NCBI GenBank assembly: GCA_002794785.1
Contig: NBBA01000005.1
Span: forward strand, 1,984,001-2,048,000
Direction of reading: 5' to 3'
Length of the DNA stretch: 64,000 bases
Source: Coniferiporia sulphurascens
Taxonomy: Eukaryota; Basidiomycota; Agaricomycetes; Hymenochaetales; Hymenochaetaceae
Shown one piece after another: positions 37,595-46,782 of this stretch. Positions within the stretch are counted from its first letter, which is position 1. The number at the start of each line of letters is the position of its first letter. The notes beneath the pieces are model-generated. The model was not told where the DNA came from and did no database searches. It worked only from the letters and a program-made list of their open reading frames with translations. The position numbers and the translations under genes were made by a program.

Positions 37595-40423
37595 TTAGAA
37601 AACAAGTTCCTCGACTTGATATGGCCCCAAGTTAATAACAGCCTGCTCCTGTGCATTTTTCCTGCGCCTTCTCCAATCAGTCTCCCCCGTCTTCTTTCCA
37701 CTACTTGCCTCTGTTAGCGCTTTCACTTGCGCCCTCGCGAAGGGAGTGAGCGGTCCACGTAGGGTTTCCAGATCTTCATTTACTGCCGTATGCGGCGCGA
37801 TATTTGCCGCAAGATGTTGAAGAAGCATGTGTGTCTGCGGGCTTTGAAGGAGGGTAAGGAAGGATGAGTCAAGGATAGCCTGTAGGAAGCTCAGAATCTA
37901 AATCGAAAGGATAAAATGAGTATGGGCAGCATTTTTGGGTCCTGGAAGATACTCACATTCTCAAGGGTTGGCATTAATCCTCCATTTTTGAGGCGAATCG
38001 GCTTCCTGTGCACAATACCGGAGCGTACTATGTGCACACCATGTTCGTTTTTCGTCACTTCTCCGAGCTCCAGAGGTAAATCTTTCGTTGCGTAGATTTG
38101 CATCCAGTCATCAATTACGACCAACAAACTCATCAAGTCGTCTACGTCCGCAAAGTGTTCGCGTATCGCCTTGCGCCACGCCAGCTGCGATGCTGGATAA
38201 TCAACAACGTGCGCAAGGAAGGTGCTGACGGATGGTGTTTTCGTTTGCGCTGGTCGACTTTGCAATTGATCGACAGCCATGGAGTCTTCGTCGTGTAGAG
38301 ATCGCGTGCGGTTAAGATTGACCACGCTGTGTAGCGCTCGCAGCAAATCCGACTCCGTTATGTCAACTACATTGGCGAAGCATTCGCGAATTGTTTCCTA
38401 TACGGTGGCGACTTAGAAAAGAAAGCAACGCTCAAATTAAATTGCTTACCCAGTCATTACGCTGAACCAGTAAAGTAAGTAATCCGCCATCGACCATGCT
38501 ATAACTGACAAAATTCCGCGACAGCAGATATCGACAGATCTTTGGGGAATATGGCTTTTCGGGAGCATTTTCGGGTTGCAATGCTATCTGGAAAACGCGC
38601 ATAACAAAGGCATGATCATATACCCTCCGATGAGGTGACTTCTACAAGTGAAAGGATTAAATGCTGCAAGCATCTGTGTCGCGGTGTGCAAAAGTAAGGC
38701 TGCTAACCTTTGTTTCCGGCGTCTTTATTTGTTCGTCTTCCTTCATTTCGCTTTCTTGTAGAGGAGCTGCTTCTCCACCACTCCCTGTTACGGGTGCAGC
38801 GACCTTCCCCTTCGTTTTTTCGTCCTTTCTTTTGGCCCAGTAAAAGAAAATGCTCTCAGCATCATCGATTCTTTCCTCTTCAACCGCGTCCTGAAGCCTC
38901 GATAGTAGTCTCTCCTTTTCTTCTATCTCTTGTGGTGACACATTGACATCCTCGGTTGCCGCTGCGGGACGTTCTGGGACAAGCCAGGAAGCACTTTGAA
39001 TGGTGCGACCCATCGCAAAAGCTATTGTCGAACGGCGGGGAACAGCGTACGGGACAACAAGAACACTTGATTTAAGTTGACTCGGTCCCGAACCGGCGTT
39101 CCTGGGCGAAAGGACCAGGAGCGCTTGTGTCGAACTCCCCTGGACCAAGGAGACTGAAATCATCGAGGAATTCTTTTCAAGTGTTGACGGAATAGGGCAT
39201 ATGTGCGAATGAAGCAGCACACCGTACTGTACATCCCAAAGTAATAAAGCAATATCCGGTGAGTCAGTTAGTCCGGCAAGAAGCACATACGACGAGCCGA
39301 GGCTGAGTATTGAAGCCTGGCCACGTGCCCTTAGCTTCTTTTCGGTGCCAAGATGAAGGCCTTTGAGACGGAGGGGTTTTGAAGTGGGGGAAATACTGGC
39401 TACTCTATCCCTAACCATAACCGTGAATGGACTCCATAATCCGCTTGACTCTAAAAACTGTCCTGAGTATCTATATGCTTGTAGGATTCGGCGAGACATC
39501 TTACCGAGGATAGTAAAATGACCCGAGGCGTCGCAAGATACATCAGTGATTTCATCAACACCTTTGACAGAGATACTTTGAGGTTCCAACGCAGTAGCCC
39601 CTTCGACTTGGCTGATAATGACGATCTGAACGAGTAGTTCCTTCTTGCGTGTTGTGAACATCATTAGCACGGTGTCGCCAGGTAGAGACTCTCCTGAGAA
39701 AAAGTGACAATCTCTCCGAGGAAATACAAAAAGTTTGACAACCTCTTGCGATTCCGTCTCCGGGGACCAGCCATTCAACACATCGAGGTTCAAGTCTACC
39801 TGTGTGAGCTGACCATCTGGAGCAACGGCGACCATAAATTGTGAGTCCTGCGAGGCAGCTATGTGTGATACGCAGTGGGGAAGCTGGGGAAGACGATGTG
39901 TCAGACGGTTGTTCCCGACAAAGAATACAGCCTGAGGGATCGTATTCACCGTCAACGACTGCCTGTCCTGAGAGGATCCAATCTCTCCATTTATCTCTTC
40001 TTTCCAGGACCAGATCACCTTTCCTGCATCTTTTGGGTTCACGTCCTGTGCTGCTTGTACGGCAACATAGGTCCTTCTAAAGCTCTTCCCATCCTCAGTA
40101 ACGATCAGGGTTGCAGGCGCAGACGCAAAGCTCGTAGAAGGACCGAGAGTATGTGAAGATATTGGATGCAACTCTGCAAGCTGCTTCCAGGATCAGGGAG
40201 TATAGGGAAGTATGTGAAAGAGAGTGCTCACATCGAAGACGTGTATTCCATCACCCTGTACAGCTAGAGTAACCTGTCCATCTTCGCGCTTCGGCACGGC
40301 CGAGTGACTTGCAAAGACATAAGGGCGTTCATCTATCGCGACAGACTTTCCCTTCCTGTTTTTTGAGCTGGAAGGCAGAGAATATGCTGAGAGCAGAAAC
40401 GGGTCATTTACTGTCGCACTCAT
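37595..40423 (-). CDS. Utp8/NOL11-like nucleolar protein (probable)
   Basis: The start at 40423 gives MSATVNDPFLLSAYSLPSSS. The N-terminal half looks like a beta-propeller that is not of standard WD40 form (GDGIHVFDVSTLFHILPYTP, FFVGNNRLTHRLPQLPHCVS, LLLWDVQYGVLLHSHICPI). A charged segment (about 38700-38960) separates it from an all-helical C-terminal domain, with PYSPKICRYLLSRNFVSYSM, NDWETIRECFANVVDITESD and HADVDD-type sequence (REHFADVDDLMSLLVVIDDW). It ends in INLGPYQVEELVF. This architecture matches Utp8/NOL11, the t-Utp proteins that link Pol I transcription to the processome. The match is by layout and local pattern only. There are four introns, near 37900, 38400, 38600 and 40190. 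Confidence 0.5.
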
Positions 40424-40627
40424 CGTTCAGCACAGCAAGATGTTAGAAGTTTCGGTCTACAGTAACTTACTCAAAATTTCGCGCCAGATCACGTGACGCC
40501 AGCAGCCATATGCAGCCCGCAGCGACTTTGGCCCTATCCTCATTGTTCTCTGTGCTGTGGGCCGCGGCGCTGTTGTCTTTTAAAGGCTCGAGGCTTGTCT
40601 GGTTCTGGCGACACACTCTCTCAGAAG

Positions 40628-41581
40628 ATGGCCACTACGCCCCTCTCAGTCAGCCTCCCTTTGATAGCTGCTGCAGCCGACGACACTCAACGGACGCCTA
40701 CGCAGCGCAAGAAACCTCGATGTACCAAGTGTGGCGCTCTCATGCTCGGCCACAAGCGGGGACAATGCCAGTCTACACCTTCCAGAATGCCCGCTCCTCC
40801 CTCCTTCGAAGCTCCGAAGGACGCACAGGTTGATCTGTCTGTACAACTGCAAGATCTCCGCATCGACGTTCACAACGAAGACCCTGATGAAGATGAAAGA
40901 CGAGAAAGGGAGAACCGAAGGCGTTCATTAATTTCACCTGTTAAAAAAGCAGCGACCCTTACTTCTCTTGCATCAGTGGAGAAGGCTGCACTAGATTCGT
41001 TGGGACAGCCGGGCATGATGTCAGATAGGATCGTAGAACTTGACGAGACGGCAACGCGCGCCAATATCAAGAAGTGGCTCGAAAACGTCCCTCGACCAGA
41101 CTCTCCGGGGCATGCACGAAAGAAACGCTTGTCCCGCCTCTCGCTTGTGCCTTCTTCGGTACAGGTTACTTTTGAAGCACCTTCGGATGAACCTGCTGTC
41201 CGCAGGCGCTCGCTTGCGAAGGCCGCTAGGCCCCTTGGACGCACGTCCAGCGCCGTCGAGCGCGAAGCATTCTTCGACACACTTGCCGAGAAATCGAAAA
41301 AGCACGTTGCTAGCGTGTTCACAGTCGAAATGAGTGACGTCCGAGAGCTAGAAGAGAATGCGAAGCGCCTCAAGTTCCACGCGCGCGTGATTGCACCAAA
41401 GTTTAAGGACGGGACGACCGGGGACGGATGGCTCGTCATTGGGAAGGAATGCGACTCCGTTGAGGAGGTCTTCAAAGAGGTAGAGAAGGATGTAAAGGGG
41501 GGCAGTGGATTTGTTTCCGCGGCGCTTGGTAGCGGAGCAGTGGGTGCGATTGCGGCCTGGATGTACTTAGCATTTTCTTGA
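40628..41581 (+). CDS. Cys/His-motif protein with C-terminal membrane segment, copy 1
   Basis: A 317-residue, single-exon protein of unknown function. I chose the ATG at 40628 (MATTPLSVSLPLI) because the longer frame from 40493 adds unconvincing sequence. Near residue 30 it has KKPRCTKCGALMLGHKRGQC, a C-x2-C-x6-H-x4-C pattern resembling a zinc knuckle with two extra residues. A charged, disordered middle follows, with IKKWLENVPRPDSPG. Then comes a folded-looking part, VEREAFFDTLAEKSKKHVAS, LEENAKRLKFHARVIAPKF and DGWLVIGKECDSVEEVFKEV. The last 20 or so residues (GFVSAALGSGAVGAIAAWMY) are hydrophobic, suggesting a tail anchor. The gene to its right carries the same Cys/His motif and a terminal membrane segment. 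Confidence 0.8.
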   Translation: MATTPLSVSLPLIAAAADDTQRTPTQRKKPRCTKCGALMLGHKRGQCQSTPSRMPAPPSFEAPKDAQVDLSVQLQDLRIDVHNEDPDEDERRERENRRRSLISPVKKAATLTSLASVEKAALDSLGQPGMMSDRIVELDETATRANIKKWLENVPRPDSPGHARKKRLSRLSLVPSSVQVTFEAPSDEPAVRRRSLAKAARPLGRTSSAVEREAFFDTLAEKSKKHVASVFTVEMSDVRELEENAKRLKFHARVIAPKFKDGTTGDGWLVIGKECDSVEEVFKEVEKDVKGGSGFVSAALGSGAVGAIAAWMYLAFS

Positions 41582-41982
41582 GACTTTTTTCTGTTTCTCT
41601 GGCATTTTTTCGCACGTATATGTATACTTTCCCTGTCTTTCTGTCTGCTGCGCATAGCCGAGAATTTGTTTGTGGGGGGAAAATAGAATGTAATTAGTAT
41701 TTGGCTACATTGACTCTAATTAGCGGGTCCGTTGTCGCCAATCTTCCCCCGGCCTTCGCCATTAACAGGCCCAGCGTGAGTCTCCTCGACCTCCTATGTG
41801 ACCTCGCACCTGCGGGTCAGAACATCACAACTCCTGCGCGCCTTCAACAACTATCGAGCTCTCTGCCGTCGTATCTTATATACAGGTCTGCAGATTATTC
41901 TTCTAGTCAACGCCTTACCCCTTTAATGTGATACTCCTAGTACGATAGCGGAAGCCCAAGAACAAAGCTAAAACCGACAACA
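41582..41982. other. Intergenic between the two tandem Cys/His genes
   Basis: The first part is T-rich, like a 3' UTR. A 76-codon plus-strand ORF (41701-41931) lies upstream of copy 2. It has no family match I recognise and could be a chance or upstream ORF. No other structure seen. Confidence 0.4.
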
Positions 41983-43356
41983 ATGATGTCCTCTTCGCCC
42001 TCACCTGAAAACCAAGCGCGCAAACCGCACCGCTGCCGTCGCTGCGGCGAACTGATGAAAGGACACCCCCGCGGCGCGTGCAGGATACAAGTCTCAGATA
42101 CGCCGGAGGGCAGCCCCGCCCCATCTACGGTAACCGGGACGACACCCCCCGCGACGCGCCCACCCCCACCCGGTATACGTCCTATCATGCCTGGCACCTT
42201 TGACCACAACGACCGCCCGAGCGAGGTCTCCGTTATGCCCACGCCGCGCACCCTCAGGGAGCGCATCGGGCCCAAGATCGAGGTCGATGACGATGACCTT
42301 CCCGTGCGCGACGCCAGCGTATTCAGCGGCTCGATAGCAGCGTGGATGGGAATCCAGCCCCAGAACGGACGCCGCCGCGCATCTGCGCCCGTGCAGCTGG
42401 CGCCGACAATGTTTGTGGGCGGCTCCGCGTCGATGATCCTGCCCGAGCACAGCATATCACAGCGGCAGATCAGGCGCGACCGCGTCGCGAGCGAGGCTCC
42501 CGGGCCACAGGGTTTACGAGATAGGGACAGTGGTCGGCTCGCTGACCGACTGGGCGGGTTTGCGTATGACGATATTGACGAGCGCGACGAGGAAGATGAC
42601 TCTGACGATAGCTACGGCGCGGCTTACCGCTCCGCCGGCGCGACTGTCGGTCGATTCCGCGCTGAACGTTCTCCCGATAGCGTTTTCAGCCTCGACGACC
42701 AGTCCGAGCCGGGCACCCTTCGCAGCCATCGCTCCAACACCGTATCGACCGTAAGCTCAAATCACAGCACGCCTTTCAGCGAGATTCTACGCGCGAGCGG
42801 CGCCAGGCCGATACACGAGATCGCCGAGAAGTACATTCCGTTCATACAGAGAAGCGCGCGCCGCAGGGGGCAGCCGATAAACATCCTTCCCCTGCCAGAG
42901 CGCGACGAACCTCCCATGAGGACAGCCATGCGCGAACGCGACGACTACCACAGAAACGCGGTCGCGGGTCCGAGCAGGCGGGCGCCACGGCATGAACTAG
43001 ATGACTTGCCGCTCGCAGTCACGCGCAGCAACGACGCTGTACGACATCTCTACAGCCGTTCCCCCGACCGCACAGAAGCGGGCAGGGCGGCGCGCCTAAT
43101 GATGCCTCCACGTACAAACCCACAACCCGATCCATATATTGGGATGCCGGCACCGTTCGTCGACACGAATGCAATTGCGAATACAGGCGTGGATCCGCTG
43201 CTCTTTGAGGCTATGAGGCAGGCTATCCAGGCAGAAAATAATAGCAAACGGTCAACTCTCTGTCCTCATCTCTTATCCATGCTCTTTGGCGGTTTCTTAG
43301 CATCCATCGCGGGAATTTTGTTCATCTTATACTTCGCCATGGCTATGGATAAATGA
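41983..43356 (+). CDS. Cys/His-motif protein with C-terminal membrane segment, copy 2
   Basis: A 457-residue, single-exon protein of unknown function. Near residue 14 it has RKPHRCRRCGELMKGHPRGA, then C, the same C-x2-C-x6-H-x4-C motif as the gene to its left, including the G-x-L-M-x-G-H-x-R-G core. The rest differs: a long disordered, Pro/Arg/Asp-rich region with acidic patches (DDIDERDEEDDSDDSYG) and SGSIAAWMGIQPQNGRR. A strongly hydrophobic end (HLLSMLFGGFLASIAGILFI) is followed by six or seven residues, AMAMDK. The layout suggests a tail-anchored protein with a cytosolic Cys/His module. The pair is probably an old tandem duplication. The stop codon overlaps the proposed start of the next small gene. 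Confidence 0.82.
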   Translation: MMSSSPSPENQARKPHRCRRCGELMKGHPRGACRIQVSDTPEGSPAPSTVTGTTPPATRPPPPGIRPIMPGTFDHNDRPSEVSVMPTPRTLRERIGPKIEVDDDDLPVRDASVFSGSIAAWMGIQPQNGRRRASAPVQLAPTMFVGGSASMILPEHSISQRQIRRDRVASEAPGPQGLRDRDSGRLADRLGGFAYDDIDERDEEDDSDDSYGAAYRSAGATVGRFRAERSPDSVFSLDDQSEPGTLRSHRSNTVSTVSSNHSTPFSEILRASGARPIHEIAEKYIPFIQRSARRRGQPINILPLPERDEPPMRTAMRERDDYHRNAVAGPSRRAPRHELDDLPLAVTRSNDAVRHLYSRSPDRTEAGRAARLMMPPRTNPQPDPYIGMPAPFVDTNAIANTGVDPLLFEAMRQAIQAENNSKRSTLCPHLLSMLFGGFLASIAGILFILYFAMAMDK

Positions 43357-43732
43357 CTCAGGGTTCAAAGGGAGCATCAGAGGCGCTCGTCATTTTATCT
43401 TTCATATTTGTTTTGCCAATATCTGCAATTGTACCTCTCCTGTCTTACACGGACTCATTTTGGCTTGATGAACTCCGTATGTACTTATAATATTGCCACA
43501 TCTCTCTCTCCTTCTCTCTTATATGTGCCATGTTTATGTGTAGCCAGTTCAATATGCAATAAAACTACATGACCTACAAGGTAGACAATACAAACTTTGG
43601 CTTTCTTTGGGAGAGCACGCGACACGCAAGTGGGACTTGAGCGCTAAGGGGATCCGCATGGAAGAGTCCGAAGGTGTGATGCGGCAAATATTAGAAAGTT
43701 TGATCAATAGTCATTTAAGACTTAAAAAATAA
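43353..43732 (+). CDS. Small two-exon membrane protein gene (predicted, 102 aa)
   Basis: Exon 1 (43353-43476) begins MTQGSKGASEALVILSFIFV and contains a hydrophobic helix with LPISAIVPLLS, then YTDSFWLDEL. A good donor (GTATGT at 43477) and an acceptor ending at 43547 (GCCAG) leave an intron of 71 bases. Exon 2 (43548-43732) stays open for 61 codons: QYAIKLHDLQGRQYKLWLSL, then GEHATRKWDLSAKGIRMEES, then EGVMRQILESLINSHLRLKK. Exon lengths 124 and 185 fit one frame. The alternative acceptor four bases upstream gives an early stop. The ATG overlaps the stop of the gene before it (AATGA). I know no homologue. The call rests on splice sites, frame and amino-acid composition. Confidence 0.5.
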
Positions 43733-43869
43733 GAAAACTGTTCGTGACGTGAGCGACGAATTTTACATGAGATGAAGGTATGAAAGTATATGGCGTTATG
43801 AAAGGCACACAACAGTCTTCCGCGCATGCATGATGACTGCAGTAGAATGACATGATTCCGCACCCGACA

Positions 43870-44640
43870 TTATACCGTCCAGTCCTCAAGAGCACCCATC
43901 CCTGGCCGCCCCCACGACTTCGCCACTCGGTCCTCCACACGCTCCTCCTGTCGATTTACACTCATACTCAACATACTCCCGCCTGTCAACCACGTTGTCC
44001 ACCAGCTACTGTCACTGTCGCTGCCCCCTTTTCCATCGCCACTTTTACCCCGTCTCGCGTCCCGAGCCCTCGACTTGGAGCGAGTTTTGAATTTTGCTTT
44101 TGCCTCCTTTTTCTCCTGGAACCTACTCGGCGTGCCATCAGGCTTGCTCCCCGCATACGACTCCGGAAGCGGGCCGAATACGACGCGATGTGGAGTCGAA
44201 CGACCGGAAGACGTCCTACTTGCGGTCGCCGACCCCGGATAGAAGAAATCCGTTATGCTAAGAGTTGGCGTTGAAGGCTCTGTCTGCAGAGGTGGCGGAG
44301 CAAGGGGTCGCTGCTTGAGGGAGGAGTGTCGTGGAGGAGAAGGTGCGCGGGTAGATGTCGAGTGGGAGCCTTTCGTAAAGAGTCGGGATATGCTCGTAGT
44401 AGTTGTCGACGTACTCGAGACTGGTTCGACTGGTGGGGATCGAGGAGGGAAAGACGGAGCTGCGCGCGAACGAGAGGGTGACCTGCTTTCCGGGCCTTTG
44501 CCCTTCATGTCTAATGAGCCGGACGCCATTGGCTGTTCGTCCAGTATTTTCCGGAGAGATTCGACGGTGCGAAAGGGATGAGGGCTATCGGACGTCGAAG
44601 AGTCTGACTGGGAGGGGAGTTCTTCGATGGGAGGAGGCAT
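43870..44640 (-). CDS. Disordered Ser/Pro/Arg-rich protein of unknown function
   Basis: A 256-residue single-exon frame starting MPPPIEELPSQSDSSTSDSP. Most of it is low-complexity Ser/Pro/Thr/Arg sequence with a central TLSITDFFYPGSATAS. A basic stretch (KKEAKAKFKTRSKSRARDAR) precedes a more ordered C terminus, with SSWWTTWLTGGSMLSMSVNR and RVAKSWGRPGMGALEDWTV. The aromatic C-terminal block is the part most likely to be conserved. Its neighbour upstream on the same strand is another disordered protein. Function unknown; expression is likely from its length and clean frame. Confidence 0.6.
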   Translation of the reverse strand: MPPPIEELPSQSDSSTSDSPHPFRTVESLRKILDEQPMASGSLDMKGKGPESRSPSRSRAAPSFPPRSPPVEPVSSTSTTTTSISRLFTKGSHSTSTRAPSPPRHSSLKQRPLAPPPLQTEPSTPTLSITDFFYPGSATASRTSSGRSTPHRVVFGPLPESYAGSKPDGTPSRFQEKKEAKAKFKTRSKSRARDARRGKSGDGKGGSDSDSSWWTTWLTGGSMLSMSVNRQEERVEDRVAKSWGRPGMGALEDWTV

Positions 44641-44788
44641 GAGTCGGGGTAATATATGCGGGGAAGACGTCTGGTTGGAGGAACGTGAAGATGAGCGCTG
44701 GCGATAAGTTGGAGTTTGACTTGACGATCGAGAGCTGCATCTGCAGGAATGAGTAAATCGGAAGTATTAGAATCAAATTCGGACTCGT

Positions 44789-45886
44789 TTACGTATAGGG
44801 CACATACGGTGATCTTGACGAACGGGACACGTGCCTTGCCAAAGACGTGTAGGCGGAGGGTCCGGGGGAAGGGGGAGGAGGAGATAAGGAGGAAGACGAG
44901 GGCAAATGAATGTCGTGCGTACGTGCAGACGAGCGAAGACCGATCGTCGATGGTAAGAAGACCGAGGATGAACCCAGGGTGGGCCGGAACGCCTCTCCGA
45001 AGTCTGCATCTACGCTGACGTATTGAGTCAGCGCACGGGGTGGCTGCGCTTGGAAATGGTGCTGCCCAGGTGAAGAGAGTCGAAGGCGACCGTAATCCGA
45101 TATAGAGTTGCCGTGTTTCCGCAAGTCAGGCGAAGAAGGCGAAGAAAGGCGCTGTCTTTTATGCAGACCGGACGAGGGTAAACTCCTGCTAATAGAGCCA
45201 TCGGTCGTCTCTGCCGGTGCTCGCCTCACGGGCACGCTCAGACGGCCAACGCTCGGGCTGGTAGGCTTGCTGTCACAGAGCTCCTCGACATCCCTTGCAA
45301 GCTCGTCGAGATCGTCCATCCAGCGCTCGTGCACACCGTTGTTGTTGCGTATGCGGGAAGTCAGCACGCGGGCCCGAGCATCAAGCATCTTGTCGGAAAG
45401 AGTTGAGTCTGAAGCGAGGACACTGGACAGCGCAGAATTTGTGGTCGCGGAGGACTGGAGGAGGGCGTTAGAGAGCTCGAGAGCGGCAATCGAGCGCTCC
45501 AGGATTTTCTGCACGGCCACTATGTGAGTGATTATTGTGAGGGCACCATTAAGCATATAGCTCACATCAAGACAGGAGTCGGACTGAGACACAGGATTGG
45601 CGTAAAGGGTGTGTTGTTTCGGCTGAGAGACGGACCTGAAGGGCCTGCGCCTCCTGGCAGGAGACACGGGAGGCGATGGAAAGGCGGACTGGTCGTCGGT
45701 CTCCTCGTCTGCCTCTTCGGCGCTGTCCGGGTACTCCGGGGGCTGATCGAAGGGCTCGACGGTGGGCAAGTAAGACCTGTAGGGAGGCAAAGAGGAAGTC
45801 GTGTCTGACGAAAGCTTGGAGAGCGAGGCGCGTTTCCTGTGTCTACGGGGACGGGATGCAAAGAGCGGACCGGGGAGGGCGGCCAT
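44789..45886 (-). CDS. Protein of unknown function with a central coiled-coil region
   Basis: A 365-residue single-exon frame, MAALPGPLFASRPRRHRKRA, with a proline-rich N-terminal third and SPPVSPARRRRPFRSVSQPK. The middle (roughly residues 105-215) is helical and the best-ordered part: SYMLNGALTIITHIVAVQKI, LERSIAALELSNALLQSSAT, RWMDDLDELARDVEELC. The C-terminal third is Ser/Pro-rich. A tempting GTGAGC...CATAG intron near the helical part would shift the frame, so I keep it as coding. No known family recognised. Confidence 0.62.
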   Translation of the reverse strand: MAALPGPLFASRPRRHRKRASLSKLSSDTTSSLPPYRSYLPTVEPFDQPPEYPDSAEEADEETDDQSAFPSPPVSPARRRRPFRSVSQPKQHTLYANPVSQSDSCLDVSYMLNGALTIITHIVAVQKILERSIAALELSNALLQSSATTNSALSSVLASDSTLSDKMLDARARVLTSRIRNNNGVHERWMDDLDELARDVEELCDSKPTSPSVGRLSVPVRRAPAETTDGSISRSLPSSGLHKRQRLSSPSSPDLRKHGNSISDYGRLRLSSPGQHHFQAQPPRALTQYVSVDADFGEAFRPTLGSSSVFLPSTIGLRSSARTHDIHLPSSSSLSPPPPSPGPSAYTSLARHVSRSSRSPYVPYT

Positions 45887-46146
45887 GATGGACCAAGAGG
45901 AGACGCGTACGGGTATGAGTCAGTACAGCGGCAAACGGCTCCGCGCTGTACGTGGTGCAAGTGTGTGTATGAGACCAACGCTCCTCCTGATTGCACCCTT
46001 GCTTTATCGCGCTTATGTCATGGCGCCACCATATGGCGATCATCTGCTTATGTAACTTGTATTACTGGCTACGGCGCACAATCAACGCGGCCGTCCTACT
46101 CGGTATCAACGCGTCGAGCGCTCAGGCTGCTCTTTACCACCCTCCG

Positions 46147-46544
46147 AATGCCAGACCAGGTCCCGCGCGATCGCACAGTCCGTGCTGTACTCTCTCACAC
46201 CCTCAAGCCAATCACCTCTGCTACAGACCCTGACTCCTTCAAAACAGCCTTCCGTTCCATCTTCCTCGGTGAGCCGTTCCGATCCATCCGCGCATATCCT
46301 CCTCTCAAGGCCCGGCCACCCAGCCAGATCGGCCCTCTCCAGCATCGGTCTCTCTCACGGAGACATCAGCCCTGCACACCTTCATGTCTACTACTCCCGC
46401 TCGGACGATGCCGAGCAGACGCGCTCCCCACGAGGTGTTCTGACCGACTGGGACATTACCGGTAGCCCGATGGACGCACACCGAACTTTCTCCTTGTCGT
46501 TTGCGGCAAGAGACCTCCTTGAACAGGTCAAGCCCTCACGATGA
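46147..46544 (+). pseudogene. Probable remnant of a FunK1-like fungal protein kinase
   Basis: Two overlapping frames each carry part of a kinase-like signature. The first frame (from 46147) has RDRTVRAVLSHTLKPIT and FKTAFRSIFLGEPFRSIRAY. The second frame has LSHGDISPAHLHVYYS (HGDIS at 46356-46370), a catalytic-loop-like match to the HRDIS of FunK1 kinases. It continues with RGVLTDWDITG (46431-46460), which resembles their LxDWD metal-binding block, and ends in LLEQVKPSR. No glycine-rich loop or ATP lobe is visible, and joining the halves needs a frame change near 46280-46340. I therefore read it as a truncated, frameshifted relic. A short gene with an odd intron cannot be excluded. Confidence 0.4.
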
Positions 46545-46782
46545 ACGAGGCCACACTCTGCCGTCGGCTCAGGCTCAGCCTGCCGCAGCGGCCCGACACC
46601 GCTGCGATGCCGATCTGTTTAACCTTTTCCCTGCCGAGAGAACGCGAATTTAGCTTAGCACAAATTTTCGCATTTTATTCAAATGTCTAAAGAAATTGTC
46701 TATTGGTTCGAAACGCACATCTATCACGACAGTCAAAGGTCGCACAAAAACAATCAGAGCAAAAGGGGACTAAAATAAATCG

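Noticed and set aside
40493..40627. Upstream ATG extending the first Cys/His protein
   Set aside because: The added 45 residues are Cys/Pro-rich without pattern, and the ATG at 40628 has a better context and matches the short N terminus of its neighbour.
41701..41931. 76-codon ORF between the tandem Cys/His genes
   Set aside because: No motif or family match, and it does not carry the shared Cys/His module; possible upstream ORF only.
45500..45560. Candidate intron (GTGAGC...CATAG) in the coiled-coil protein
   Set aside because: Removing it shifts the frame, while the retained sequence reads as a continuous helix.
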